A DNA stretch of 64,000 nucleotides from Sialis fuliginosa. Taxonomy: Eukaryota; Arthropoda; Insecta; Megaloptera; Sialidae. Shown piece after piece: positions 23,941 to 35,159 of this stretch; the stretch's first letter is position 1; every line of letters starts with the position of its first letter. The stretch lies in assembly GCA_961205875.1 (NCBI GenBank), contig OY540819.1:6326501-6390500 (forward strand). Reading direction: 5' to 3'. The notes beneath the pieces are model-generated. The model was not told the origin of the DNA. It was given only the letters and a program-made list of their open reading frames with translations, and searched no databases. Position numbers and translations under genes: made by a program.

Positions 23941-24351
23941 ATTACATTGAGCGAGTTTACAAGCTAACAAACCAGCTTTTTAGCTTGTTAGCTTGTAAAC
24001 TCGCTCAGTGTCATCATGTTTACAAGCTAACAAGCTGCTTGTAAACAATCTGCTACAAAAGTTGAAAACCGGGCTACTTTACTCGCTAGCTAGTTAGCTT
24101 GTTTGATTGTTAGCTTGTTAGCTTGTAAACTAGCCGTGTGTCATCATAGTAGATAGTTCGCTAGCTGCTAGTATCTCGGTGATTCCTGGTTTCAGTGTCT
24201 ATAAAATGTATTCACAACACGTGGTTTACTCGCTATCTAGTTGGCTACTGAGCGAGTGGAAAGTTTTGTGTGTCATCATCACTATCTTACAAGCTAACAA
24301 GCCAGCTTGTAACAAGCTGGTTTCTTAGCTTGTAAACTCGCTCAATGTAAT
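23941..24351. mobile_element. Foldback MITE built from 'aagctaacaagc' repeats
   Basis: Perfect 27-bp terminal inverted repeats lie at 23941-23967 and 24325-24351 (outer bases ATTACATTGAGCGAG). The interior repeats the same 'gtttacaagctaacaagc' motif many times in both orientations and contains three 'gtgtcatcat' blocks (near 24007, 24131, 24269). It would fold into a branched hairpin. No clear target duplication beyond AT-rich flanks, and no coding capacity. The superfamily is unknown. Confidence 0.7.
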
Positions 24352-24959
24352 CGACCCTATACCAATAATATTATAAACCGAAATTATTTAAATTTTAATC
24401 AGTTTTATAATTTCATTTTGCGCAAATATATTACATATATTAATTGAATGTACTTTAGATATTTACATAAATATTTAGTATATGTTAACCAATATCAAAA
24501 CTTACTTTTAAAAGTTTTCACTCGAAAAATTAATTTCTTCCTTGTTAAACGTATAACATGGCAATAAACAGAAATATTGGTGAGATATCAGAAAATCAAT
24601 TGTCAGGCAGGTTATGACGCCAATTTGAGGGAGGAAGATATTTCTAGTAGTTAATTGGATATTTTAATTGAAAATCTGATTTATCTAATGCTATCGACAA
24701 TCGTTGAAATATTTATGGGCATATTTATTGTGAAAATATCTATTTTATATTATTTGTTCTACCAATTCAATTAAAAATAGGAAAATCTTATAATAAACTA
24801 TTTATTGTATACTGACAGTCCATATTCTCAATTTCCGAGTTGGTTTATAATATGATAAAAATATTGAAACAAATATATAAAAAAAAATTATAAAAATTAT
24901 CAATACAGTTTTAAGAAATGTTGGTATTGTAGGTAGATAGGTATAAGTGTTGTGTATAT

Positions 24960-25135
24960 TGTGTAGCCCTGCGTCACAGCACCGCACGGGTTGTTGCGTG
25001 AGAAACAGTCCGGATTGAACCTCGCCACGCATTAGCGTGGGAACCTGTCGCCCCAGCTATTGGTGATTTTTACCCGCATGGGATTCTGTTCAATTTTACT
25101 ACACTCACCGCTGCTGCAACGGGTGATGGGATTTT
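24960..25135. other. GC-richer unique block with a short hairpin
   Basis: This segment stands out from AT-rich flanks. It contains the hairpin CCACGC-atta-GCGTGG at 25025-25040 and several CpGs. No repeat family or coding frame was recognised. Possible conserved non-coding element. Confidence 0.25.
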
Positions 25136-25366
25136 TATAATGAAACATTACAAAATATACTATTTTTATTTGAGTTTAGATCTTAATAAACCTGTTTAAA
25201 GAGTAGTATCTTTAACATGAATATTTTCTGAATTTTTATTTTTAAATACAAAAACTTACGATAATAACTTTAATAAAAATAAATCTATTGGCACTTTGTG
25301 TAGATAATATTTGTGCCGTGTTTAGACCAAAGAAACAAAACATCAACAAGTTTTTTTGACCCTATA

Positions 25367-25925
25367 TAAGGTACTGGCGTATGACCCCAGTAATGGCTAT
25401 TTTTTAATTAAATGTACTGAATTAGAAATATTGGTTAATATTTTATTACTACCATTTCTGAATATTAATTTATATGCATTTAACTGTTTTAAAGCGTGAT
25501 TTGATGACAATTGGCCAATAGGTGTCAAAATGGTAGACATTTAAACTAATTATTAGTATAATTTATTTATTAATTATAATATTATCATAGCAACTGTTTT
25601 ACATTGTTTCAAATTTGATGATTCTTTTTTTATATCTTTTGTGTCGTAGTACTTATCATTTTGTAATCATTAACAAGTGTCCATCACAGCGTGCTAACTA
25701 CTAGTTTTAGTTTATCCATTACTGGAGATAAAACATAAACAAAATAAAAGACTATAATTTAAAAAATAAACTATATTTGCAGACTTTGGTAATGAAATTG
25801 ATTAAATAAAGAGTTACTTGTTTTATTAGTAACATGAGTTCATGAGAATTACAAAAAAGAAGTCCGTCAATCACAAAAACAATAAACCTTGCTCTTATAG
25901 CGGCCATAACTGGTGCCAGTACCTT
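25367..25925. mobile_element. TIR transposon, AAGGTACTGG ends
   Basis: The left end reads TAAGGTACTGGCGTATGACC and the right end GGTGCCAGTACCTTA; the inverted repeats extend inward with 'agtaatggc' and 'gccataact'. The element is 559 bp and AT-rich inside, with no transposase. The flanks allow a TA target duplication but do not prove it. It is a MITE of undetermined superfamily. Confidence 0.65.
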
Positions 25926-25929
25926 ATTT

Positions 25930-26810
25930 ATCGAATCCTGAAATAGACGTAAATAGTTTTTTATCTGTATGACGATAGATACAGCAATGACATGTAAATA
26001 AAATCAAGTGATGTTTTTATATATAAACGGATGATTAATAAGAAAAATGCAATAAAAAATCTAAGTAAGTAATTACGTGGTATTACAATCAAACATAAAT
26101 ACGTAAATATATTGACATATATATTGTTTATTTTCAAGAGAACAATATATATTGTTAATATCCTGCATATAATAGCATCATTAGCCTTCGTAGCACCTAG
26201 TGATATTAGTTTTTGTAGGTTTACTATTGTATTGTTTATTTAATAAAAAGTGCTAAAGACCTTGTGAAATGACGTTCCAAAAAATCCTATAAAGAAATAA
26301 AACCGAGGTTACGTAAATAAATCTAAGAATCCTGTATTAGATTATTCTTATTTGTTTAGAAAAAAATATTCAAATTACGGTGAATTATGAGGATTTAATG
26401 TGCCATAAAAAGTATCATGTGTACCTATAGTAATTCTTACAATTAGTGTAATATCTCACCGGCTGTTTTAAAACTGTTCATAGTTATTGATTTATTAAAA
26501 AATGTTTTTCCTATTTTTCCAGAACTCGCAATTTTTTAAATTTTAAATCTGAAATCTTTTAAATATCTGTAGTATAGGTAGTATGTAATACAATTATTTT
26601 CAAAATGCTGAGTAACAAGTATGAATATACCTAGGGTATATCCGGGGTAGATGGCTATAGTTTTTACTCTGTTCAATAACGCTGAAAAATTACGATGTAA
26701 TTAATTTTATTTTAATAAAAGAACTACAAACCAATCAAGTTTAAAAAAACATAATGAACTTCAATGAAAATTATATCTTAATAATTCCTGACCATCCGAA
26801 TAGAATAATT
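25930..26810. other. AT-rich spacer
   Basis: No gene or repeat pair is recognised. A short inverted 'aacaatatatattg' element lies near 26120-26155 but is low complexity. Confidence 0.5.
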
Positions 26811-26811
26811 A

Positions 26812-27165
26812 TGCTTCCTCGCATATGTAAGATACGAGAAGCTTTGCGATCGTTTTAAAATGAGAAAAAAATGTTCTTCGATTTCAAAATTTTTCAAAAT
26901 TTTAACTTGAACTTTTCATTCCAGGCCAAGACAAACACTTTTCATTCCGTGTCTGTTTGTCTGTGTGTCTGTCGAGTGAATCCTTGTCACACACATAACT
27001 CATGAACCACTGAACCGATACGAATGAAACTTGGTTGGTTAAGTCTGGCTTGAGAACGTCAAAACCGTGTGTAAGGAGGAGGGGTGACATCCCAAATTAT
27101 TTATTATTTCAACGACACATGTTACGTAAAAATTTTATAGAATCTTTTTTGTAGAAGCAATTATA
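26812..27165 (+). repeat. Dispersed repeat, family B
   Basis: It starts TGCTTCCTCG and proceeds through 'gatacgagaagctttgcgat', 'cattccgtgtctgtttgtct', 'catgaaccactgaaccgat' and 'catgttacgtaaaaatttta'. It aligns in order with 41342-41720 and, in reverse, with 13889-14268. The distal part seen in 41342-41948 is missing. Non-coding. Confidence 0.65.
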
Positions 27166-27169
27166 AAAG

Positions 27170-27775
27170 TTACTAGGTATGACCGTGTTCCCCGGACTTA
27201 TTTATTTAAAATGAATTATTAATTAATGAATTTTTTATTAGTAAAGATATAGAGGGTTAGAAAGTACTGAATATTGAAAACTAAAGACAAACATTAAGTT
27301 TTTAGTAAGTATATCATTTCAGTGCCTACTTAATTTATAGCTACCTATTTGTATAAAAAAAAATTCCCATTGAATTTTCATTTACCATTTTTTGATATAG
27401 GTAACTGATTGAAAAATAAAACATGTAGTCCTTACTTTTAACTTTAAATAACCCTAAATCTTTATTCACATAATAAACAGTATGACAACTTTTACACTTC
27501 ATAATCAATTTTCTGTACAAATCAGTAACAGCAACAACAGATGAATTAAAAATGTATAACTGAAACCGTAACCATCTTGGTAACGCGCATTTGTTAGCCC
27601 TTTTATTCATAATTAACGAACAAAGGAAATAGCTCCGTGGTTCGGGCAATTGATAAATTGATAATATCTACACATGTATAATTATCCACGCATGTAACGA
27701 TGAAATATTGATAGAGTACACTAAGAAATCTATTATTGATATTGGTCTATCTATAACTCTATAAACACATGTGTA
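27170..27775. other. AT-rich spacer
   Basis: No supported feature. The minus-strand frame 27341-27649 (102 codons) shows no recognisable domain. Confidence 0.45.
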
Positions 27776-27777
27776 TA

Positions 27778-28061
27778 CACCCAATTCTGTTTTTACACGG
27801 TCTTTTTTTACACGGTTTTGATTTAACACGGTCTAGAAAAAAAAAAAAATCCGTTTTTACACGATTTGATTCGATTTAGCACGATTATAAAAAGCCATTT
27901 GATTTAAATTTTAAAGAACAAGTATAAAAACAAATCGTAGCTTAAATAAACGCCATCTGGCGACCAAACAAAATTTATGTACTTCATGTCTTTTTTTACA
28001 CGGTTTTTTTTTACACGGTTTTTTCTGGAACGTATCTACCGTGTAAAAACAGAATTAGGTG
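27778..28061. mobile_element. Mariner-type MITE with TA duplication and 'ttacacggt' motif
   Basis: The element is 284 bp with 24-bp terminal inverted repeats (27778-27801 and 28038-28061, 23 of 24 bases pairing; outer bases CACCTAATTCTG/CACCCAATTCTG). Flanking TA dinucleotides at 27776-27777 and 28062-28063 fit the Tc1/mariner target rule. The motif 'ttacacggt' and close variants recur about seven times inside, mostly in one orientation. There is no transposase frame. Confidence 0.75.
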
Positions 28062-28444
28062 TACCTATGTATGTCAGATGCTGAATATATAAACATTATA
28101 TTATACCTATATGTATCTATTATCGGTTACTGTAACTGCGTAGTTGCTATTATGAGGGCAAATAGTCGAGGAGTATAATTGATTAAATACATCTGAAACG
28201 ATGCATTCAGTTTTGATTAATGTTTTACATTACATCACAGGTTTAATCGAATATGATCTTGCTGAATTTTAATGAATTTGCGTTTCAATACCTCTATAAT
28301 TCGAAAAATGTTAGAAAAATATCGGTCTGTTTGTCCGGTAAACTAACCGAATGATCTCCAAAACAATTATATCTGGTATATTTGTTTCTTGTGTTGTATT
28401 GACTTGATGAAAAATTACGCAGCTACTAGCTTGGTCGAGCATAG

Positions 28445-28589
28445 TCAAAATCCAAATTTTTGGAATTTTCTGCTTACCAGTTATTTTTTTATTTGAGCTT
28501 GAATTTTGGGTTAAGGTTGAATTTTTCCAAAATTCAAGCTCAAATAAAAAAAACTGGTTAGCAGAAAATTCCAAAAATTTGGATTTTGA
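28445..28589. repeat. Long perfect-type hairpin, 64-bp arms
   Basis: Arms at 28445-28508 and 28527-28589 are reverse complements with only one or two mismatches, around an 18-base spacer. Outer sequence reads 'tcaaaatccaaatttttgg' and its complement. Weaker pairing may extend outward ('gcatag' versus 'tatacgc'). It is probably a small foldback MITE. If transcribed, it would form a long double-stranded RNA hairpin. A frame across it is an artefact. Confidence 0.7.
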
Positions 28590-29521
28590 TTATACGCTTT
28601 TTTGGTTCCGCACTTTTTTTGTGTAGCTGTGTTATTATTGGTTGATCAAATAGACTATTTTAATACAAAGCAATGATTTTTTTGTTACTTATAAAATATG
28701 TTTGTCTGTCGGTCTATCTGTGGTCGGAAAACAAGGTCTAATAATAAAAAAATAAAAACTTTTCGCAACTTTTTTTTCTTGTAAGTATGTAGATCAATAT
28801 TATAACTACCTTGACTATTTAATGCGTGAATTATATGTATGTAAGTCGTAAGACAGTTAATACAATTTTATCAGTTTTATTATTTGATATGATAATAAAC
28901 TCCAATTATATAATATATTTATTATATGTAGATATGTGCAAAATTATCAACAATTTGACTAAAGAATTAACCTACTTTTATTATATATTGGTATTATAAA
29001 AGATAAAATAATAATTACATCAAACTTGAAACTATTTTTATATCATATTTCTATTTTATATAGGCCATTCGCATTCATCAAAATATGTCATCGATTTTAT
29101 CTATTCTGAGTGTATGTCTTGGCCATTATTTATTTTGATATGTATATTATAACGTGTTCTTTATTTACCAATTTGGTGGAATAACGACTGAAAAGCAAAA
29201 TATGTTTTTCTTTAAAAAAAATATTAAACTGAAAAAATGAGTAAGATTATTTATTATTTTAGTTTACGCATAAAATATTGATGTTTTAGCAAAACCCGGA
29301 AATAAATAACAACAACCTCAATAATGGTGTTTGAACTTTGCATAAAAACATTGGTAGCTTATCAAATTTTTAAAAATATTTTTGGGTAAACTATAAAAGA
29401 TGTATCTAAATCATCTATCGAAGTTATGTAGCATTCAATTATGTGAGTCTACATAAACGTCCATGACTTTAACATATATGTAGTAGAAACGAAAAAAGTG
29501 AGTAAATAAAAACTAATTAAC

Positions 29522-29850
29522 CGGGGAAAATTTTTCAGATATGAAGTAATCAAATCAGATCTTAATATATCTGCATTTTGAGACAAACTCATTTTTTTTC
29601 ACTGGTTTTTGATATGTGGAAACCTGCAAAGATCTACAACGATCTACAAAGATCTCTAAAGATAGTTGTAGATCGTGATAGAGATTCAAACGTTGAAAAT
29701 TCATTAATTTTCAATGTTATATTTGTAGATCATTGTAGATCTTTGCAGGTTTTCACAGATCTAAAACCAGTGAACAAATATGATTTTGTCTTTAAATGTA
29801 GATCTAACAAGATCTGATTTGATCACTGCAGATCTAAAAAAATTCCTGGG
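29522..29850. mobile_element. AGATCT-rich foldback MITE
   Basis: Ends are 'ccggggaaaatttttcagat' and 'agatctaaaaaaattcctgg', which pair as inverted repeats. The inside contains many 'agatct' and 'gatctaca' words arranged symmetrically around 29720 ('aacctgcaaagatctacaa' against 'ttgtagatctttgcaggtt'). Related elements lie at 33475-34175 and 63078-63417. It is non-coding. Confidence 0.65.
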
Positions 29851-30099
29851 TAGGTTAATTAATTAATTAATTTATTATTATATTCAATAATTATCTTTAT
29901 GTGATTTTTGTGATCATTTTCAAAATTATCACATATGAGCAAATACAGTATAATTACTTCAAATAACATTCTGACAACATAATATCTATGAAAACAATAA
30001 TACAATTTCATCTGTAAACAAAAATACTACAACAAAACAACATCTAATTTAATATTCATTAAATCAAGCGCTTACAAATAACCACCACTACTACCACCA

Positions 30100-30430
30100 T
30101 CGCGGAAAGAAAAAAGAACCGCTAAAAGTTAAAAGCTTGGCTTCATCTCTTAACAAATTCTCACATATGTTCAATCAAATACGAGCCTATAGTAAAAGAG
30201 AACAGCGCTTCGCTTCCCCTGATTCCCCTCACGCGGTTTATCCCCGCCGCTCGCACAGCAGTCGTCACGTACACCCTAACTTCCCCTCCAAACGATCCGG
30301 TTCACACAATATCAGAGTGCGTGACAGTTGGAGTGAGAGGGACAACGCTGTGTTTAATAATTTTGAATGGACTGCTGACAACTCTGGTCATAATCCACAC
30401 TTCTTCTTCGTAAGTAGGTAGAGAAGAAGA
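30100..30430 (+). other. GC-richer unique block with splice-donor-like site
   Basis: The block 30180-30330 is rich in CpG and has no repeat ends. A plus-strand frame of 94 codons crosses it, ending just after 'ttcttcgtaagtagg', which is a strong splice-donor match at about 30409. The predicted peptide has no recognised domain. It could be an exon, a promoter-proximal leader, or neither. Confidence 0.25.
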
Positions 30431-30608
30431 TTGCGGCCGTGAAAAGTTTTTGGATTTATTTTTTTAGGGGGGTGGGGGGTAATTTTATTAATTCATATAT
30501 GGGGTCAAATACCTTTATTAGATAATTATTTAATTGAATGTATTTTGTATTTAGTTAGATTATGGTAAGATGGACAAGACTATATTATATATTTTCAAAA
30601 ATGCTATT

Positions 30609-30834
30609 ATGTCCGTCCGGTATCATAAAGGACCTAGCAAATTTGTTAGCTAGCAAGCACAGAGTTTGTTGATGACATTGACAAGTTTCGCGCACGCGTT
30701 GTAGGTAAATATAAACGGCATTAAAACAGTGGTGATGTTATGAAAATTATTTTGTACGGTCAAAGATGCCAACTGTGTACTGAAAGTAATTGCTAGCTAG
30801 CAAATTTTGTTAGGTCCTTTATAATACCGGACAT
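30609..30834. mobile_element. TIR MITE, family A (short copy)
   Basis: The element starts ATGTCCGTCCGGTATCATAA and ends ATAATACCGGACAT (226 bp). The core 'gcgcacgcgttgtaggtaaa' to 'gatgccaactgtgt' is nearly identical to 1186-1499, with a deletion on each side of the core. It is a recently active non-autonomous element. Confidence 0.75.
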
Positions 30835-31273
30835 TAGACTTTTAAATTTTTATGTTGATTAACTGAGGCGTTCCAAGAACAAAACGAATAACTCGTTAAG
30901 TACATCATTAACTGTATTCCTCTGTAGAGGGTATTAAAAATAATATTAAAAAATAAAATATAAAAAAACAATGTCCTTAAAATAACAGTTTATAAAAGTA
31001 TCTAAATTTATATCATGTTCTATGCCCTTACAAATCAGAATTTGCTGGGCCATTTTTACCATACGGATATCATATTTTCAAAAGCACGGAACTTCATGGA
31101 ATTAATTTTTTCATGAAAACAAAATATATAAACTTTAATGAATAAATAAGGCCCGTGTTCGCTAATTTTCTTAGAAGCCCGTGCATGTATAAAATCGACA
31201 CTGACCATTTTTAATATTGAATTATTTTCATGATTGCTCTGATATTGTTAAATCTACATATTTATTGTACATC

Positions 31274-31538
31274 CAGTGGCGTAGATAGGGGGGTGATTGA
31301 GATGATCAATCACCCCCCATGAGTTTAGTGAGAGATATTTTATTTTCGAAACTTCTCAAGTATGAATAAAATACTAGAAGTAAATAGGAAAAATTTGGTA
31401 AATAAAGAGTAAGAGTTAAAAAAAAAGGTCATTCAATTTTAAATTACATTAATCATTTTTTTTTTCGCATATTTTAGAGGCCCCTCAATCACCACTTGTC
31501 ATATCGCCCCCCATAGTAAATAGCTATCTACGGCACTT
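31274..31538. mobile_element. hAT-type MITE (CAGTGGCGTAGATAG family)
   Basis: The element is 265 bp. The left end is CAGTGGCGTAGATAG and the right end CTATCTACGGCACTT, paired at 13 of 15. A perfect 8-bp direct repeat TGTACATC flanks it (31266-31273 and 31539-31546). A subterminal hairpin 'gggtgatt...aatcaccc' sits near 31290-31317. The same family, larger, is at 62619-62987. Non-coding. Confidence 0.85.
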
Positions 31539-31549
31539 TGTACATCTAA

Positions 31550-32480
31550 CATCATTTGTCAGAAGTTACAACAAATTTCGCAATTAAAAATAAAAAATAA
31601 AAATAAATAAAAATAAAAAACATACCACAATAAACGAATATATAGATATTAATAGATTAAATTATATATATGTAAATGCATCTCAGTTTATCTCACTAAC
31701 CAAAAATAATTCATTGAAAATATACCTACATAAAATATAAGTACAGGTAATACAGAAATATACTCAAGAAACCGTTGATTGTCAAACGGTGGTATTATAA
31801 ATAGAAAATGCGACATAAACTAATCGTTACACCTATCAGTATATAAATAACGGATATATAGGGGAAGATGTGTGTCTATTTTTATTTAAAATGTACAAGG
31901 GTACAACCAAATTTAAACAACGTAAAGATTTCTGGAATGTCTACAGTGCGGTTTCATAAACAATAGGAACCCTTCGTAATAATATTTAAGTTGGAAGTTA
32001 CTAGATTTTTGCATGCTGTTGTACATACATTAGAAAAATATATCTACAGTAGTACTAACATTAAATAAATAAAATAGAATTCTTTTAAAATATCAATTAT
32101 ATTAGAATGACTTCAGATTTCTGAGTATTTAAATATTGAGTGATTTCAATTTTGTTTGAATTAAATACAGAATTAAAACAAATTTTAATTAATCTAAAAA
32201 TAAAATCTTCAAAATCGAAATTTTAGTACAAAAATTTGACAAATTCAAGTTCACGATAAAATCAATAAGTCGATAAAAATCATTCATATACATTTTTATT
32301 AAGACTTCAACTCAACAATATCGATAAACTGCAATTAAATTAATGAACCATATCTTAATTACAATTTTACAACCAACTTCACTGCACACACACAAAATAC
32401 CTGTTACATAAAAAAATAACAACAGTCATTAAGTGTATCAAATTCCATCTTAATACACCTCTAATAATAAAAAAACAACG
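31550..32480. other. AT-rich spacer
   Basis: Low-complexity AT-rich sequence, including an A/T-rich run near 31580-31620. No feature recognised. Confidence 0.5.
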
Positions 32481-32889
32481 GTTAAGATTCATCATGATCC
32501 ATTCATCTTTGTCCTACTAAATAGTATTTTTATTTTCCTCCTGTTTAGTCTAAACACACCCCTAATATGCGGGGAGTACGTCTGTCGTAGTCCTTTGTCC
32601 TTTACACTGGGTGCAAGTAGTGTATTAGTGAAGGGCAAAAGCGGTGTTGCCAGTGGCGGGCCCAGTGGGAATGAATTGTACGTGTAAGAATTAGATGTAT
32701 TCAATTTAAATCTATTTTAGATATGTTTTTTATACTAGTACATTATTTCAAACTGCATTCTTATGTATGATAGATACTTACTATATATTTTTTTATTTCT
32801 GTAATCAGACATGATAAGGTTTCTTAATTAATTACGTATTAATACTGATACAATACTATTTATAAGTATTATACCTATATATGTATATA

Positions 32890-33100
32890 AGCTGTTACAC
32901 GCGACTTCGTCCGCGTGGAATTTGTATTTTTTTTATCTTATCCATTTCTTCGGAATATAAAGTAGCCTATGTCCTTCCTTAAGATGAAAGCTATCTCCCT
33001 GCCAAATTTCATGAAGATCGGTTCAACAGTTTAGCCGCGAAAAGGTAACAAACACACATACAGATAGGGTTACTTTTCGCATTTATAATATTACATAGTA
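32890..33100 (-). mobile_element. Short Helitron-like element
   Basis: Read on the minus strand, it ends 'ttccacgcggacgaagtcgc' then 'gtgtaacagct', the GC hairpin typical of lepidopteran Helitron-like 3' ends. It starts near 33100 with 'tactatgtaatattataaat' followed by 'gcgaaaagtaa'. The body contains 'ccgatcttcatgaaatttgg'. I recall this arrangement as very common in Lepidoptera; class assignment is from memory. About 210 bp, non-coding. Confidence 0.55.
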
Positions 33101-33474
33101 TGAAAATTAATTAATAGTCAATTAAACTCTTTATTGCACAATTTTATACCATTCAATTAATATAAATAATAATAATCTATTTAATATTAACACAGCTTCA
33201 ATTGTCAAATAAGGATTTTTATTAGTAGTTTTAGCAATTACTAGGTAGCGTAAACAAACATTTTTTTACTCTAATTCTAATAAATGCTAATACTAAAAAC
33301 TTTTACTAATAGTAATATAGCTTTTGTTGATACTGATGAGTAAAAGAAAATGCTGAATTATTATTCATATAACCCATTGTTAAAATTTAATGCAAAAAAA
33401 TATTCTTACAAGTTTCTTATTTCTCGGTATTTCAAAGAAAGCAAAACAAAACATCTGTATTATATTGTGTAAGT

Positions 33475-34175
33475 ACCCGGGAAAAAATTTCAGATCTGAA
33501 GTGATCTCGGTTGATCTTCATTTTGGAACAAATCAGATCTTTGTAGATAAATAAACTTTTGTCTACCTTAAATAACAAATTAATACACATATACTATATA
33601 GAAACCTTGTTTATAATTTAATCAATTAAAAAAAAACTGTACAGAAACGTATTGAATGATATTTGAGGCCCGTGTATTAAATTAATAAATAAATTCACAA
33701 CTCACCCCCTGTCACAGATGAAGGGTTGTAATTGGTCCCATTCGATCCAGCGGGAAAAATACTTCGGGATACTAGGTGAATTTTTCTGTTTCGCTACTTA
33801 TGGTATTCATTATAGAAAATCGTAAATATCTCGACTCCTGTGCTAGATAGAGGGTTGTTTTGCCCCCCACACCCCTAGTATCCCGTAGTATTTTTCCCGC
33901 TGGATCGAATGAGACCAATTACAACCCTTCATCTGTGACAGGGGGTGAGTTGTGAATTTATTTATTAATTTAATACACGGGCCTCAAATATCATTCAATA
34001 CGTTTCTGTACAATTTTTTTTTAATTGATTAAATTATAAACAAGGTTTCTATATAGGTAGTATATGTGTATTTGTTATTTAAGGTAGACAAAAGTTTATT
34101 TATTTACAAAGTTCTGATTTGTTCCAAAATGAAGATCAACCGAGATCACTTCAGATCTGAAATTTTTTCCCGGGT
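33475..34175. mobile_element. Near-perfect palindrome, 304-bp arms (AGATCT family)
   Basis: Arms at 33475-33778 and 33870-34175 are almost perfect reverse complements, with only scattered differences, around a spacer of about 91 bp. Outer ends are ACCCGGGAAAAAATTTCAGA and its complement, linking it to the elements at 29522 and 63078. The inner arm holds 'caccccctgtcacagatg' and 'ccagcgggaaaaat'; a similar 'caccccctgtc' segment occurs near 48510. The junctions read GTAC on both sides. No coding frame. Confidence 0.8.
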
Positions 34176-34824
34176 ACATAAATTGTATATGTATAGAGTT
34201 TAGCAATTTAGTTTTCAGAAAACTAAAAAACATAGACAAAATTGAACTTTCTTCGATATATTATTGAAATATCTGAGTCGATAACCACCACTGGCAAATA
34301 TACGTCGTATAGTGTATTAGTGCATAGGGCAACAGTGTTGTAGGGGCCACACAAAGGGCTCGAGACCCTTCCGATGACGAGTCATTCTCCTCTCACAGTC
34401 CCTTCATAATACATCATTCCCCAATTTTTAAGTTGGCTGAGTCCCGACAATCGGCGTGTACACGATTTTACATTGTTTCAACGCTATTTGTGTTCTATTT
34501 GTTTAGTTTTTGAACGTTATTTAGTGCGTCGAATGTACAGTTTTGTATAACTGTTTTCAGATTTGATGGAGATGTTTAAAACGGACGGATTTTTTTTATA
34601 TGAAGCAGAAATAATTTGTCATCATTTATGTAATATGTGGGTCGTTCAGAAGCCAAAACCACTAACTACAAAAAAATTGTACAGTTAAGAAAACTGTTTT
34701 TTTTAATCTATCGGCAAGTACATAAAACATATTATATCTATTATACTTACGATGTAGATACTAAAAAAATTTTAATTAAACAATAAAAAAGGCTTCAATA
34801 TATGTATATTATAATTATATTAGT

Positions 34825-35152
34825 GCGCTTATAATTCGAGAACCACTTATCCGATTTACGTGTTTTTTTTTTTAATTCATAGATATGTTCTATGCCCAGG
34901 TTTCAGTATATATTTTGTTACGTTAGGTAATATAACATAAGGGATAAGCAGTGACGATAATAGTAAATCAAGCTGGAAAAAAAGTTTGCCGCCAGCACGC
35001 TCTTGTACAACACGCTGCCTAAACCGTTAAATATTGAAGAATATAATGTATAGTAAAGAATTGTCTGGAATAAAAATATCTAAAATAATTCAACTATATT
35101 TTTTAACAATAATTCCATAGTCCACGCGAGCAAAACCGCGGGTACAGCTAGT
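34825..35152 (+). mobile_element. Helitron-like element
   Basis: The 3' end reads 'tccacgcgagcaaaaccgcg' then 'ggtacagCTAG' followed by T. The hairpin before CTAG and the following T fit a Helitron 3' terminus. The body ('gttacgttaggtaatataac', 'agtttgccgccagcacgctc') is the reverse of 46384-46715 and overlaps in content with the window's first 95 bases. Non-coding, about 330 bp. Confidence 0.6.
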
Positions 35153-35159
35153 TAATAAT

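Noticed and set aside
30137..30421. 94-codon plus-strand frame in a GC-rich block
   Set aside because: No family motif. Kept only as a possible exon or leader because of the donor-like site, not as a gene.
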